Assembly: GCF_900119315.1 (NCBI RefSeq)
Contig: NZ_LT827010.1
Location: 2,464,001 to 2,528,000 of the forward strand
Direction of reading: 5' to 3'
Origin: Actinoplanes sp. SE50/110
GTDB taxonomy: Bacteria > Actinomycetota > Actinomycetes > Mycobacteriales > Micromonosporaceae
Length of the DNA: 64,000 bases
Part shown: positions 49,297 to 59,411 of the stretch, piece after piece
Layout of the letters: each line of letters begins with the position of its first letter
Numbering within the stretch: the first letter of the stretch is position 1
Program-made: the position numbers and the translations under genes
The notes under the pieces: generated by a model
What the model saw: the letters and a program-made list of their open reading frames with translations, nothing else
Told to the model about the DNA's origin: nothing
Database searches by the model: none

Positions 49297-52200
49297 GTGA
49301 CGGACGGCACAGGGTGGCGGCGGTGGACGGGCACGACCGGCGGAGTGCTCGGGCGCCTGCGCCGGCCGGTGGAGGGTTCCGGGCCGGCCGCGGTGCCGCA
49401 GCCGCGCCCGGCGCCGTGGATGGCCGGCGGCCCCGGCGACGAGCTGGTGGAACGCGGCCGGCTGCAGACCCGGCTGCGGGAGCTGCTGCTGGCCGGTGAC
49501 GTGGCGCTGCACGGCATCGGCGGGATCGGCAAGACGACGCTGGCCGAGCAGGTCGTCCGCTTGCCCGGCCTGCGCGACCGGTTCCCGGGCGGGCTGCTCT
49601 GGGCCACGGTCGGCCAGCAGCGGACCGGTGCGGCGCTCGCCGCGCTGGTGGGCGACCTGGTCGAGCAGCTCACCGGGGAACGACCCGGGGTGGTCACCCC
49701 GGCTCAGGCGGGGGTGCGGCTCGCCGCCGCGCTCGCGCACCGGCCGCCGGTGCTGCTGGTCATCGACGACGTGTGGACCGCGGAGCAGCTCGAACCGTTC
49801 CTGGACGGGCCGGGCTGCCGCCGGCTGATCACCACCCGGGTGGCCGGGGCGCTGCCCGAGGATCTGCCCCGGATCGAGGTCGGCGGGATGGGGCACGACG
49901 AGGCGACCGCGCTGCTCACCCGGGACCTGCCAGGGTTGGCGCTGCCGGACCTGACGGCGCTGCTCGCCCTGACCGGACGGTGGCCGTTGCTGATCAGTCT
50001 GGTCAACGGCGTGCTGCGGCACCGGGTGGCACCGCACCAGCTGATCGATCAACTGGGCGCGTACGGATGGGTGGCGCTCGACCTCGCCGTGCCCGGCGAG
50101 CGGGAACGCGCTGTGGAGGGGACCGCGGAGGCAGCCCTGGAGCTGCTGACCGAGTCGGATCGGCGGCGCCTGCTGGAGCTCGGGATCTTTCCCGGGGCCG
50201 AGCCGATCCCGGACGCGATGACCGATCTGCTCTGGGCCGGGACGGGGGAGCTCAACGCCGGTGAAGCGGCCGGGTTGCGCGCCACGTACGCCCGGCTGGG
50301 CCTGGTGAAACCGACCGCGGACGGGCTGCGCGTGGCGGGGGTGCTCCGGGCGTACCTCCGCAATCGGCTCCTCGACCCGGAGATCGCGCAGGTGAACCGC
50401 CGCCTGCTGGAGATGGCCCGGCCGCGCAGCGGCGGGCCGTGGTGGACGCTGCCCGCCACCGAGCGCCATCTGTGGCGGCATCTCGCCTTTCACCTGCGGG
50501 AAGCCGGTTGGTGGGACGAGTTGTTCGCCACCGTGACCGACCTGCGGCGGCTGGCCCGGCAGATCCCGATGCTCGGTGTCGCGGCCGCGGTGGCCGATCT
50601 GGATCGGGTGCCGGATCCGCGCGCCGGTGCGCTGCGTGCCCGGCTCTCCCGTGGCGCCTCACTCTTCGCACCGATCGAGCCCGCGGACGCACTGGCCGAC
50701 GTGCTGCTCGCCCGGCTCTCCGGAGCGCCCGAACTCGCTGCCGGCGTGACCGAATTTGCCGCCGCACAGCGGGGCCGGGCCGGACTCACCGCGCGCTGGC
50801 CGCTGCCCGACGTCGGACCGGACAGCCTGACCCGGGTGATCGGCGGTGGCCCCGGCTGGCTCGACGCCGTCGCGGTCGCCACCGGCTGGATCGCGACCGG
50901 CGGCGCCAGCGGCGTGATCACCCTGCACGATCCGGCGTCCGGTGACGTGCTCGCCCGGTTGACCGGGCACCCCGGGGCGATCAAGGCGCTCGCCGCGACA
51001 TATGACGGAGCGTCACTGATCTCCGCGGGTGCCGACGGCACGCTGCGGCTGTGGGACGTGGACCGCCGGCAGGAGCGGACCCTGTGGACGACGTCCGGCG
51101 AGATCCTGGGCTGCGCGGCGGCCCCGGCCAGCCACCGGATCGCGGCGGTGAGCGCCGCGGGGGAGCTGATCGTCCTCGATGTGGCCGGGAACTGGCGGAT
51201 TCTCGGCCATCGGGGCGGCGAACGGCTGGTCGGCTGCACGTTCTACGACGACGACCGGGTGCTGACGGCCAGTGACGAAGGCGCGGTGGTCGGCCACGAT
51301 CTGCGCAGCGGACGCCGGAAAGTCCTGGTCATGGCGGGAAAGGACCTGGTCGCCGGGCTGGCGGCCGGGCCGTCCTGGGTGGCGCTCGGCGGCGTGGACG
51401 GGACGATCCGGATCCAGCCGATCCGCGGTGGCGGCGAGACGGTCACCGTCCGTGGACATCAGGGGTGTGTGAGCACGATCGTCGCCTTCGGCGACCGGAT
51501 CATCTCCGGCGGCGAGGACGGCACGATCCGGATGATTGACCGGTACGGGGCGCAGGTCGCCGTGGTGCGAGCCCATCCGGGATGGGTGACCGGGTGCGTG
51601 ATCGGGCCCGACCGGCGCACGCTGATGACCACCGGCAGTGACGGAACCGTCCGGGTGTGGGATCTTCCGCGGCTCGGCCAGGAGACCGTCGGCGGACCGG
51701 TGGACTGGGTGGACAGCTGTGCGGTGGCACCGTCCGGGACATCGCTGATCAGCGGCGGCCGCGACGGTGTGGTGCGCAGGTGGGAGATCGGCGGAGGCGG
51801 CGGCGCCGTGCTGTGGGCGGGAGAGGAGCCGATCCGGCGGTGCGTGGTCGGCCCTTGCGGATCGTGGATCGCGGCGGCGTCGCCATCCCGGACGATCCTG
51901 CTCCGCGAACCCTCCTCTTCGCCGGCCGACGGATGGGAGGTCGAGGAACTTCCCGGTGCGCTCGGCTGCGCCGCGGCCCCGGACCAGGACCTGCTCGCGT
52001 GGTGGGACGACCAGGGCGCAGTCACCGTCCGGTCGGTCGCCGGCGGTGAACCGCTGCACCGGACCTGCGACAGTCCGATCCGGGCCGCCGCCTTCCTGCC
52101 CGGTCACCGGCTCATCCTCGCCGGAGCCGGCGGCGAACTCGCCGTCTGGCAGTGCCGGAAGAACCGGCTGCGGCCGCTGCTCCCCTCGCGTCGTGCCGAG

Positions 52201-52545
52201 GTCCGGGCGATCCACGTGGTCCGGGACCGGATCACGGTGATCGACGCCTCCGGCGTCGCCTGCTTCGATGTACGCACGCTGCGCCGCACCGGGTGCGCCG
52301 CATTCGCCGAGACCGCGGTGACCCACGGCGCCGTTTCGGCCGACGGGAGCTGGCTCGCCACCACCAGCCAGGACGGTGAACTGCGGATCCGCCCGCTGAC
52401 CGGCGACCTGCAGCCGGTCGCGGCGATGCGGGTGGACGGCGCGCTGCACGAATGCGCCTGGGGCGGCGACTCCCTGGACCTGTTCGCGGCCGGCCGGCGC
52501 GGCATGTACGCCTTCACCTTCCGCCCACCACGCCCGGCGCCGTAG
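49297..52545 (+). CDS. NB-ARC/WD40 STAND NTPase
   Basis: A 1082-residue signalling ATPase built like APAF-1. GIGGIGKTT (about 73-81) is the P-loop, LLVIDDVW (153-160) Walker B and RRLITTR (175-181) the sensor-1 region; a winged-helix segment follows. From about residue 515 a WD40-like propeller runs to the end, with repeats such as GADGTLRLWDVD, GGEDGTIRMIDRYG and GSDGTVRVWDLP. No N-terminal effector domain is attached. STAND proteins switch on by oligomerising after ligand binding. The gene starts 36 bases after the previous stop (GTG 49297). Confidence 0.88.
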   Translation: MTDGTGWRRWTGTTGGVLGRLRRPVEGSGPAAVPQPRPAPWMAGGPGDELVERGRLQTRLRELLLAGDVALHGIGGIGKTTLAEQVVRLPGLRDRFPGGLLWATVGQQRTGAALAALVGDLVEQLTGERPGVVTPAQAGVRLAAALAHRPPVLLVIDDVWTAEQLEPFLDGPGCRRLITTRVAGALPEDLPRIEVGGMGHDEATALLTRDLPGLALPDLTALLALTGRWPLLISLVNGVLRHRVAPHQLIDQLGAYGWVALDLAVPGERERAVEGTAEAALELLTESDRRRLLELGIFPGAEPIPDAMTDLLWAGTGELNAGEAAGLRATYARLGLVKPTADGLRVAGVLRAYLRNRLLDPEIAQVNRRLLEMARPRSGGPWWTLPATERHLWRHLAFHLREAGWWDELFATVTDLRRLARQIPMLGVAAAVADLDRVPDPRAGALRARLSRGASLFAPIEPADALADVLLARLSGAPELAAGVTEFAAAQRGRAGLTARWPLPDVGPDSLTRVIGGGPGWLDAVAVATGWIATGGASGVITLHDPASGDVLARLTGHPGAIKALAATYDGASLISAGADGTLRLWDVDRRQERTLWTTSGEILGCAAAPASHRIAAVSAAGELIVLDVAGNWRILGHRGGERLVGCTFYDDDRVLTASDEGAVVGHDLRSGRRKVLVMAGKDLVAGLAAGPSWVALGGVDGTIRIQPIRGGGETVTVRGHQGCVSTIVAFGDRIISGGEDGTIRMIDRYGAQVAVVRAHPGWVTGCVIGPDRRTLMTTGSDGTVRVWDLPRLGQETVGGPVDWVDSCAVAPSGTSLISGGRDGVVRRWEIGGGGGAVLWAGEEPIRRCVVGPCGSWIAAASPSRTILLREPSSSPADGWEVEELPGALGCAAAPDQDLLAWWDDQGAVTVRSVAGGEPLHRTCDSPIRAAAFLPGHRLILAGAGGELAVWQCRKNRLRPLLPSRRAEVRAIHVVRDRITVIDASGVACFDVRTLRRTGCAAFAETAVTHGAVSADGSWLATTSQDGELRIRPLTGDLQPVAAMRVDGALHECAWGGDSLDLFAAGRRGMYAFTFRPPRPAP

Positions 52546-52548
52546 CGC

Positions 52549-53919
52549 TCAGGAAGCGGTGAGCGCGGAGAGCGCCGCGTCGAAGATCTCATGGTGGCGG
52601 CTGACGTCGTCCAGCGTGGTCTCCGGGCACATCAGCGCCATATTGTGGAACGGGGTCAGCAGAATGCCGCGGTTCGCCAGATAGACGTGCAGGAAGTCCT
52701 CCAGCTCGGCATCCGCGCCGGCCGCCGACTCGGTGCCGGTGCGCGGTGCCGGGTCGGCGAACCGATATTCCACCCGGGCGCCGAGACGGCTCACCGACCA
52801 GGGCAGACGGTGCGCAGAGACGATTTTCTGAACGCCGTCGGCGAAGGCGGTCGCCGTGGCGGTCATGGTGGCGAAAGCGCCCTCGGTCAGTACCTCCTCC
52901 AGCGTGGCGCGGGTGGCCGCCATCGACACCGGATTGCCGGCCAGGGTGCCGCCGACCCCGCCCATGTCGACCAGGTCGAGGTCGGCGCGACCGAGAAGCG
53001 CGTCGGCCAGCTCGGCCGACAGACCGTAGGCGCCGACCGGCACGCCGCCCCCGATCGCCTTGCCGATGGTCAGCACGTCGGGCGCGAGATCCCAGGCCCG
53101 GGTCGCGCCGCCCGGCCCGGCCGAGAAGGTGTGCGTCTCGTCGTTGACCAGATAGGTCCCGTATCGGCGGGTCAGCTCGCGGACCCCGGCCAGATAGCCC
53201 GGCTCGGGCAGCACGATGCCGATGTTGGTCAGCGCGGGCTCCATCAGCACCGCCGCGACATCGCCGTGCGCCAGCTCGCGCTCCAGGCCGGCCAGGTCGT
53301 TGAACTCGGCGACCCGGCTGGTCTCGGTCACGTCGACCGGCGCGCCGACGTTGCCCTCGCGGCTGCGGCCACGCCCGTCGGGGCCGACGACGATCAGCGA
53401 CTCGTCGACCGACCCGTGGTAGCAGTAGCTGTTGACCAGGATCTTGGACCGGCCGGTGACGGCGCGCAGCAACCGGATCGCCCACCGGTTCGCGTCGGTC
53501 GCGGTCAGCGCGAAGCTCCAGAACGGCAGGCCGAACCGGGAGGCCAGCTCGGCGCCGACGGCGGCGGCGTCCTCGGTCGGCAGCATCGTCGTGGCGCCGC
53601 CCAACTCGCCCAGCCGCCGGGTGACCGCGGCGACCACCGGGGCCGGCGAGTGGCCGGCCATCGCCCCGGTGTCACCCAGGCAGAAGTCGAGGAAATCGTT
53701 GCCGTCGACGTCGGTCAGCCGGTTGCCCCGCGCGGTCTTGAGATAGACCGGGAAGCCGGCCGCGGACTTGTTCATCCAGGTCATCGGGACGCGGCCGAAC
53801 AGGTGGTCGGCCCGCCCGTAAGCCGCCGCGGACCGCGGATGCCGCTCGGCGAAAGCGGCCCGCTCGCGCTCGGCGAGCTTGCTGAGGCGTGCCCGATCGA
53901 CGCCGGAATCCGTTGGCAT
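52549..53919 (-). CDS. Class III aminotransferase / aminomutase-like enzyme
   Basis: A 456-residue PLP enzyme. FPVYLKTARGNRLTDVDGNDFLDF is the class III N-terminus, NSYCYHGS the phosphate region, VNDETHTF the cofactor-ring aspartate motif, and LTIGKAIGGGVP holds the PLP lysine. It is closest in style to glutamate-1-semialdehyde aminomutase relatives, but no hem genes are near, so it is probably a transaminase of unknown substrate. It follows the 1802-residue protein gene on the same strand after 84 bases and may be its operon partner. Confidence 0.85.
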   Translation of the reverse strand: MPTDSGVDRARLSKLAERERAAFAERHPRSAAAYGRADHLFGRVPMTWMNKSAAGFPVYLKTARGNRLTDVDGNDFLDFCLGDTGAMAGHSPAPVVAAVTRRLGELGGATTMLPTEDAAAVGAELASRFGLPFWSFALTATDANRWAIRLLRAVTGRSKILVNSYCYHGSVDESLIVVGPDGRGRSREGNVGAPVDVTETSRVAEFNDLAGLERELAHGDVAAVLMEPALTNIGIVLPEPGYLAGVRELTRRYGTYLVNDETHTFSAGPGGATRAWDLAPDVLTIGKAIGGGVPVGAYGLSAELADALLGRADLDLVDMGGVGGTLAGNPVSMAATRATLEEVLTEGAFATMTATATAFADGVQKIVSAHRLPWSVSRLGARVEYRFADPAPRTGTESAAGADAELEDFLHVYLANRGILLTPFHNMALMCPETTLDDVSRHHEIFDAALSALTAS

Positions 53920-54002
53920 GCGGCGACCCTACCAGGGCTTTCTGCGGTCGAGCGTAGCCAAAAGTATCGTTTCCGTGCAGGCGCACCCGGCGAGATTACC
54001 GG

Positions 54003-57000
54003 TCAGCCGTCGGCCGCCTTCAGCACCGTGATCGCACCGTCCCGCCCCGCGGTCACGTACAGCCGCAGGCCGTCCGGCGACAGACCCACCACCCGCGGGC
54101 TGTCCCCGACCGGGATCGTGGCGGCCACCTTCCGCGCGGGGAGATCCAGCACCGACAGGGTGTCCGAGCCCTCGTTCACCACGTAGGCGTGCGCACCGTC
54201 CGCCGACACCAGCACCGCCTGCGGCAGTTTCCCCACCTGATAACGCTGAGTCAGCTTCAGCGTCCTCGTGTCATAGGTCTCCACGGTGTCGACGTCATAG
54301 TTGGTGACCACCACGGTGCCGCCGTCCGGGGTGACCGCCAGGCTGTGCGGCGACCGGCCGACCGTGATGGTGTTCAGCACCGCCAACGACGCCGTGTCGA
54401 CCACCGACACCCGGCTCGACTCGTGATCCGAGGTGAACGCGCGCGACCCGTCCGGCGTGAAAGCGATCCAGTGCGGATTCGGCGGCACGCTGATCTGCGA
54501 CAACCGGGCCAGCGTCGTCCCGTCGTAGATCTCCACCCGGGCCCCGTTGTGGATCGGCAGCCAGACCCGCCCGTCCGCGGCGACAGCCGGCTGGAACGGC
54601 CGTGGCCCCGTCTTCACCGACGTGATCACGCTGCGCTTCGCCGTGTCGATCACCGCGAGCCCGTTGGCGCTGAAATCGTTCTCGAACATCGAGACGTAGA
54701 GCTTCGCACCGTCCTTCGACAGGGTCAGGAAACGCGGCGTGTTCGGTACGTCGACCGGCTGCGCCTTCCCACTCGCGGCATCGACGACGAAAACCTGCTT
54801 GGCGCCCTGATCCGCGACGAACAGCGTCTTGCTGTCCGACGAGACGACGACACCCTCCGGCTCCCGGCCGACCCCCTTGATCGTGTTCAGCACGACCGGG
54901 GTGCCGAGACTCGCCGGCGCCGGGGTCGTCGTGGCCGGTCCGGTCGCCTGCCCCGACGGCGGCGTGCCGGTCAGCGTCTGAGCCACCGTCGGCGGCGGGG
55001 CGGCCTGCTCCCGACCGCGGCCCGCGGCGTACCGGATGCCGAGATACGCACCGGCCGCGAGAAGCAGAGCAAGAACAAGGATCCCCGCGACGCGCAGGCG
55101 CCGCTTCTCCTGCGGAGGATTATTGGCGTACGCCGGATCGCCACCCGCCGCGGGCGACGCTACGCCGGGCTGCTGCCATCCGGGAGCGGCCGGCCACCCG
55201 GCGGGCGAGGTCGGCCATGCCGGATTGGCGGGGGCGGCGGTCTGCGCCTGCTGCCATCCGCTCGGGGACTGGACGCCACCCCAGGCCGTGGTCTCCGAGC
55301 CGCTGTGGGGGCCGGAGACTCCGGGAGCATCAGCCGGACCTGTTCCGGAAGGGGGTGCCGGCGGGGAGCCGGGGCCGGCCGGTCCGCGACCAGCGGCGCC
55401 GGCAATTCCCGCACCGGGAATGCCGGCCTGTCCGGGACCTGCGGCGCCGGCAATTCCCGCACCGGGAATGCCGGCCTGTCCGGGACCTGCGGCGCCGGCA
55501 ATTCCCGCACCGGGAATGCCGGCCTGTCCGGGACCTGCGGCGCCGGCTGTTGCGGCGCCGGGAATGCCGGCTCGTCCGGGGCCGGGAGCACCGATGGGTC
55601 CATGGCCGGGAGCACCGGTCGGTCCATGGCCGGGGGTGTCGGCTGTCGAGGGCCAGTCGTTCGGGCCGATCCAGCTTACGCGCGACGAGGATCCGCCCGG
55701 GCCGACGCCACTCGCTGGGGCGGTCGACGGTGCTGCAGAGGGATGTGGGGGTGGGGGCCAGGTGGGCGGTTCCGGTGGGGTGGCTTGATCTGCCGCGGCG
55801 GCTTGACCCGGCCACTGTGGGCCAGTCGGGACCGGGGACTCTGGCCGGTGGGGGACTGCCGGGTCGGTCGCCGGATCGGTGGATCGGGGCCAGCCACCGG
55901 CTGCGGCTGCGGCGGAACCCGCCTCCCAGGAGACGGTTGTGCGGTCGCTCTGCTCATGCGGGGTGCCGCGGGACGGCCAGGACTGGCCGGGAACGGCGGT
56001 GCCCGGCCATGGGCCGGCGGGATCGGAGGTGCCCGGCCACGGGCCGGCAGGATCGGAGGACTGCTGGGCCTGGCCGGCAGCGGTCGTCCAGTGTTCGGCG
56101 GGGGTGGCGGAGTCGGCGGAGTCGGCGGGGCCGACGGATTCGGGGGGAGCGGCGGAATCGGAGGGGTTGGCGGGGGCCTGCTGCCAGCCGAAACCGGGCT
56201 GCTGCGCGTAGAACGCGCCGCGGCCGGAGGGCTGGTCGCCGGGCCAGGGGCCGGCAGGCGACAACGTCGGTGTCACCGGTGATCCCGGTGTTGCGGGGTC
56301 AGGTACTACCGGGTCGGGGGCCGCCGGGGTGTCGCCGTTGGCTGTTGGGGGTGTCGCTGGTGCGGCGCCCTTCGATGCTGGTTGTTCTTGGCGGCTGTGG
56401 GGCAGCGTCCCCGGGTTCTGGTCCGGCGCGATCGGCTGCTCCTGGACGGGGGGATCGCTGGGGGAGGACTGTGTGTTCAGCCAAGCGCCTACGAAACCGC
56501 CGGCTGCGGCCGCGGCTACGGCGGCGGATCGGTTACCGGTGGTGTGCTGCTCGGCCGGGGCGGGCGGGGTGCTCGGCGTATCCGCGATGTCCGCTGCGCG
56601 TGGGGTGCTCCGGTCGTCAACCGCGGCGGGGCTGTCAACCGCGGCGGGGCTGTCAACCGCGGCGGGGCTGTCAACCGCGGCGCGGCTGTCAACCGCGGCG
56701 CGGCTGTCGAGCCCGGCGGGGCTGTCAGGCGCGCTCGGGCTGTCAACCTCAGCTGGGTTGTCGACCGGATCCGGGTCGGCGGCTGGATCCGGGGGCCATG
56801 CCTGTGTTTCGGCGCCGGAGCTGAGGCGGAGCGCTTCCGGATCGCTCGGGGGTGTGGCTTCGCGGGCGCTGGAATCGGCAGGCGACTCGGTTCGGTGGTC
56901 GATCACGTCGTCTTCGGCCTGGGGTGGGCCGGACTCCTCGGGCGCCGGATGGTTCGGCGTAACGGGATCTGTCAGAGGGGCGACCTGATCCACACCGGAG

Positions 57001-59411
57001 TCGCTGGGGCTGGTCGAGGCGGCGTCGGACCAGGCGGGCGTGACATCGGACCAGACGGGAGCAGGAACAGAAGAAGGAGTGGGACCGGGAACCGGGGCGG
57101 GAGCAGGAGAAGGAGCCGGGGACTCGGGGCGAGAGGTGGAAGGTCCGGGCGGGTGGATCGGGGCTTCAAGCGTTGAGGGGAGAGCGTCGGCGACAGGTGC
57201 CGGGGTGGTGTCGGCCTGCATGGCGGTGAGGGAGCCCGGCCATGGGACGTGGCTCTCCGTCTGGGTGGACGGCTCGGCAGGGGAACCGGGCCAGATTTCG
57301 GCCGGGTGGATTCCAGCCGGGTGGATTTCGGCCGGGGGAGTGGCGGCCGGGGAGGGCGCGGACGCTGAAAGGGGGCTGGCCGGCTCGGGAGTGCGGGTCG
57401 GTGTGGCGTCGTGGTCGGGACGACGCTGCGAAGGGGGCTGGGCCGAGGGCCGGGTGGTGGGGACGGTCGGGGAGGTGCGTTCCGGCTGCTGACCGGCGCC
57501 GGGGGACTGCGCCCACCACGTGCCGCTCGGGTGGGACGGGTCTTCGGTGGTGCCGGTGGACCATGGGGCGGCGGGGCGACTCGGGGCGCCGGACCACGGG
57601 CCCTGCGAAATCTGCGGACGGGACTGCGGATGGGCGGCCGGCGGCGAGGTCAGGGCACTCGTCGTCTGGTCATGCGCGCCGGAGGCCGGGGCGCGGTCGG
57701 TGTTCTGATCCGGGGCACCGGAAGTGGGGAGCGGGCTGGTGACCTGGTCGTGGGAGCCGGGTGCGGAGGGCGGGCCGACGACCCGGTGGTGAGGGCTGGC
57801 GTCGGGCAGCCAGGCGGGTGCGGTCGGCCACGGATCCGCCGGCCGGGCCGGGGGCGGGGTCGTCGAGGTGGGGGCGTCAGGCCAGGGGTCGACCGGAGCG
57901 CTGAACGGCGGCTGGCCCGCCGGGGCCCCGGACGTGGGCCGTACGCCGTTGCCGCCGGCCCAGCGAGGCGGTGGTGCAGGCAGCGTCGGTTCGAGGGCGG
58001 TGCCACCCTGCCCGGTGGCATCGGATTGACCGGATCGAGCAGCGGCGCCGGATTGAGCCCCGCTGCCGGATTCAGCGGTGGCGCCGGGATGAGAGACAGC
58101 GCCGGGGTGAAGGGCGGCGCCGGGCTGGGAGGCGGCGCCGGGCTGGGAGGCGGCGCCGGGCTGGGAGGCGGCGCCGGGCTGGGAGGCGGCGCCGGGCTGG
58201 GAGGCGGCGCCGGGCTGGGAAGTGGCGCCGGGCTGGGAAGTGGCGCCGGGGTGAGGGGCAGCGCCGGGTAGGGCGGGTCCGGGCTGAGGGGCGGTGCCCG
58301 GTTTCGGGAGGGCCGAGGTCTCCGGGGTGACCTCGCCGGTCACGGACAGGTGGGCGACGCCGGTGGGGCCGTCGATGGTGACGGAGCCGGTCAGGGAGGA
58401 CCGGCCGGGGCGCCAGGTGACCTGGAGGTGCGAGCCGTCCAGGACCGCTTGCAGGCCGTCGCCGGTGGTGGTCACGGTGGAGGTGGCCACCAGGGGCGGG
58501 GCGGTCAGCGGGACCCGGGCGGTCTGCGCGGGACCGCCGGGAAGCGTCTGGCCGAAAGTGATCTGGGGGTCGGGGACTCGCAGGGAGGTGCGGCGCAGGG
58601 CGGCGGTGGCGGCGGCGGCGACCCGGTCGCTGCCGGTGGCGAGGCGGGACAGGGTGGTGCGGGCCTGGGCGGCCTGCGGGAGGTCGGGGCCGGCGGCCGC
58701 CGCGGCCAGTTCGGCGATCAGGGCCATCTGGTCGCTGCCCGGCTTGCGGACCTTCGACAGGTAGGGCTGGCGACCGGTGCCGAACGTCCAGTGGCGGACG
58801 GACGGGTCGCGTTCGCGCAGGTGGTCGATGACCTCGTCGATGCCGGTGTAGCCGTCGCGGTTGCGGTCGGCGGCGCCGCCGCGGAGGCCGTCGGCGAGCA
58901 GGCCGGCGAAAGTGGGGGGTTCGGGGCGGGCGTCGGCGGTGAGCAGGACGCGGCTGCGGTTGTCGGCGGCGTGGGCGGCCGGGAAGTAGGCGCCGGCGTC
59001 GACCGGGCCGCCGGTGCGGCCGTCCAGGATGATCACGACCTGACCGGCGTGACTGCGGTGGATCAGCGCGTCCAGGCGGGTCACGTCGACGGCGGTGTCG
59101 GCGGGACGCTGCATCACCGTGTCGGGGGTGGCCAGGTACAGGCCGCCGCCCGGGCCGGACAGCAAGATGCCGCGGAAGTAGACGAGCAGACAGTCGTCGG
59201 GGGTGCGGTTGTCGGCGACGGCCTGCAGGCGCTGATAGACGTCCCACGTCTCCGGGTCCTGCAGGAACTCCACGTCGAAGCCGCCGAGACCGGGATCGGC
59301 CAGCACGGCGGCGAGACCCCGCACGTCCGCTGACGGCACCGAATACCGGCGCAGGACGGGATCGTCGTGGTGTTCGACCGTCACCACGACCGCCAGACGT
59401 CGCCCGCTCAT
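54003..59411 (-). CDS. Caspase-fold pseudoprotease with beta-propeller
   Basis: An 1802-residue protein. Residues 1 to about 230 have the caspase (C14) fold, but the catalytic histidine of YFSGHG is replaced (YFRGIL, 78-83) and the cysteine of LDCC-x-SG is lost (LDGRTGG, 129-135). Residues about 380-1430 are disordered and repetitive (QPGAAS, AVDSPA and PGQAGIPGAGIAGAAG units). A membrane helix lies near 1437-1458, and residues about 1505-1802 form a YVTN-type propeller (SSDSKTLFVADQGAK). Without the dyad it cannot be a protease of this class; it may be a scaffold with an outer sensor propeller. Its long antisense frames are shadows. Confidence 0.8.
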   Translation of the reverse strand: MSGRRLAVVVTVEHHDDPVLRRYSVPSADVRGLAAVLADPGLGGFDVEFLQDPETWDVYQRLQAVADNRTPDDCLLVYFRGILLSGPGGGLYLATPDTVMQRPADTAVDVTRLDALIHRSHAGQVVIILDGRTGGPVDAGAYFPAAHAADNRSRVLLTADARPEPPTFAGLLADGLRGGAADRNRDGYTGIDEVIDHLRERDPSVRHWTFGTGRQPYLSKVRKPGSDQMALIAELAAAAAGPDLPQAAQARTTLSRLATGSDRVAAAATAALRRTSLRVPDPQITFGQTLPGGPAQTARVPLTAPPLVATSTVTTTGDGLQAVLDGSHLQVTWRPGRSSLTGSVTIDGPTGVAHLSVTGEVTPETSALPKPGTAPQPGPALPGAAPHPGATSQPGATSQPGAASQPGAASQPGAASQPGAASQPGAASQPGAALHPGAVSHPGATAESGSGAQSGAAARSGQSDATGQGGTALEPTLPAPPPRWAGGNGVRPTSGAPAGQPPFSAPVDPWPDAPTSTTPPPARPADPWPTAPAWLPDASPHHRVVGPPSAPGSHDQVTSPLPTSGAPDQNTDRAPASGAHDQTTSALTSPPAAHPQSRPQISQGPWSGAPSRPAAPWSTGTTEDPSHPSGTWWAQSPGAGQQPERTSPTVPTTRPSAQPPSQRRPDHDATPTRTPEPASPLSASAPSPAATPPAEIHPAGIHPAEIWPGSPAEPSTQTESHVPWPGSLTAMQADTTPAPVADALPSTLEAPIHPPGPSTSRPESPAPSPAPAPVPGPTPSSVPAPVWSDVTPAWSDAASTSPSDSGVDQVAPLTDPVTPNHPAPEESGPPQAEDDVIDHRTESPADSSAREATPPSDPEALRLSSGAETQAWPPDPAADPDPVDNPAEVDSPSAPDSPAGLDSRAAVDSRAAVDSPAAVDSPAAVDSPAAVDDRSTPRAADIADTPSTPPAPAEQHTTGNRSAAVAAAAAGGFVGAWLNTQSSPSDPPVQEQPIAPDQNPGTLPHSRQEQPASKGAAPATPPTANGDTPAAPDPVVPDPATPGSPVTPTLSPAGPWPGDQPSGRGAFYAQQPGFGWQQAPANPSDSAAPPESVGPADSADSATPAEHWTTAAGQAQQSSDPAGPWPGTSDPAGPWPGTAVPGQSWPSRGTPHEQSDRTTVSWEAGSAAAAAGGWPRSTDPATDPAVPHRPESPVPTGPQWPGQAAAADQATPPEPPTWPPPPHPSAAPSTAPASGVGPGGSSSRVSWIGPNDWPSTADTPGHGPTGAPGHGPIGAPGPGRAGIPGAATAGAAGPGQAGIPGAGIAGAAGPGQAGIPGAGIAGAAGPGQAGIPGAGIAGAAGRGPAGPGSPPAPPSGTGPADAPGVSGPHSGSETTAWGGVQSPSGWQQAQTAAPANPAWPTSPAGWPAAPGWQQPGVASPAAGGDPAYANNPPQEKRRLRVAGILVLALLLAAGAYLGIRYAAGRGREQAAPPPTVAQTLTGTPPSGQATGPATTTPAPASLGTPVVLNTIKGVGREPEGVVVSSDSKTLFVADQGAKQVFVVDAASGKAQPVDVPNTPRFLTLSKDGAKLYVSMFENDFSANGLAVIDTAKRSVITSVKTGPRPFQPAVAADGRVWLPIHNGARVEIYDGTTLARLSQISVPPNPHWIAFTPDGSRAFTSDHESSRVSVVDTASLAVLNTITVGRSPHSLAVTPDGGTVVVTNYDVDTVETYDTRTLKLTQRYQVGKLPQAVLVSADGAHAYVVNEGSDTLSVLDLPARKVAATIPVGDSPRVVGLSPDGLRLYVTAGRDGAITVLKAADG
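55391..55540 (-). repeat. 48-bp coding tandem repeat, three copies
   Basis: Units recur at 48-base distance (GGCAATTCCC at 55401, 55449, 55497) and encode 16 residues of the type GPGQAGIPGAGIAGAA in the disordered region of the pseudo-caspase protein. Confidence 0.85.
56616..56759 (-). repeat. 18-bp coding tandem repeat, eight copies
   Basis: Eight 18-bp units starting GTCAACCGCGGCGGGGCT encode AVDSPA-like hexapeptides in the pseudo-caspase protein; the last three copies have diverged. Confidence 0.85.
58113..58256 (-). repeat. 18-bp coding tandem repeat, eight copies
   Basis: Eight units of GGCGGCGCCGGGCTGGGA encode AASQPG-like hexapeptides directly behind the folded N-terminal half of the pseudo-caspase protein. 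Confidence 0.9.
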
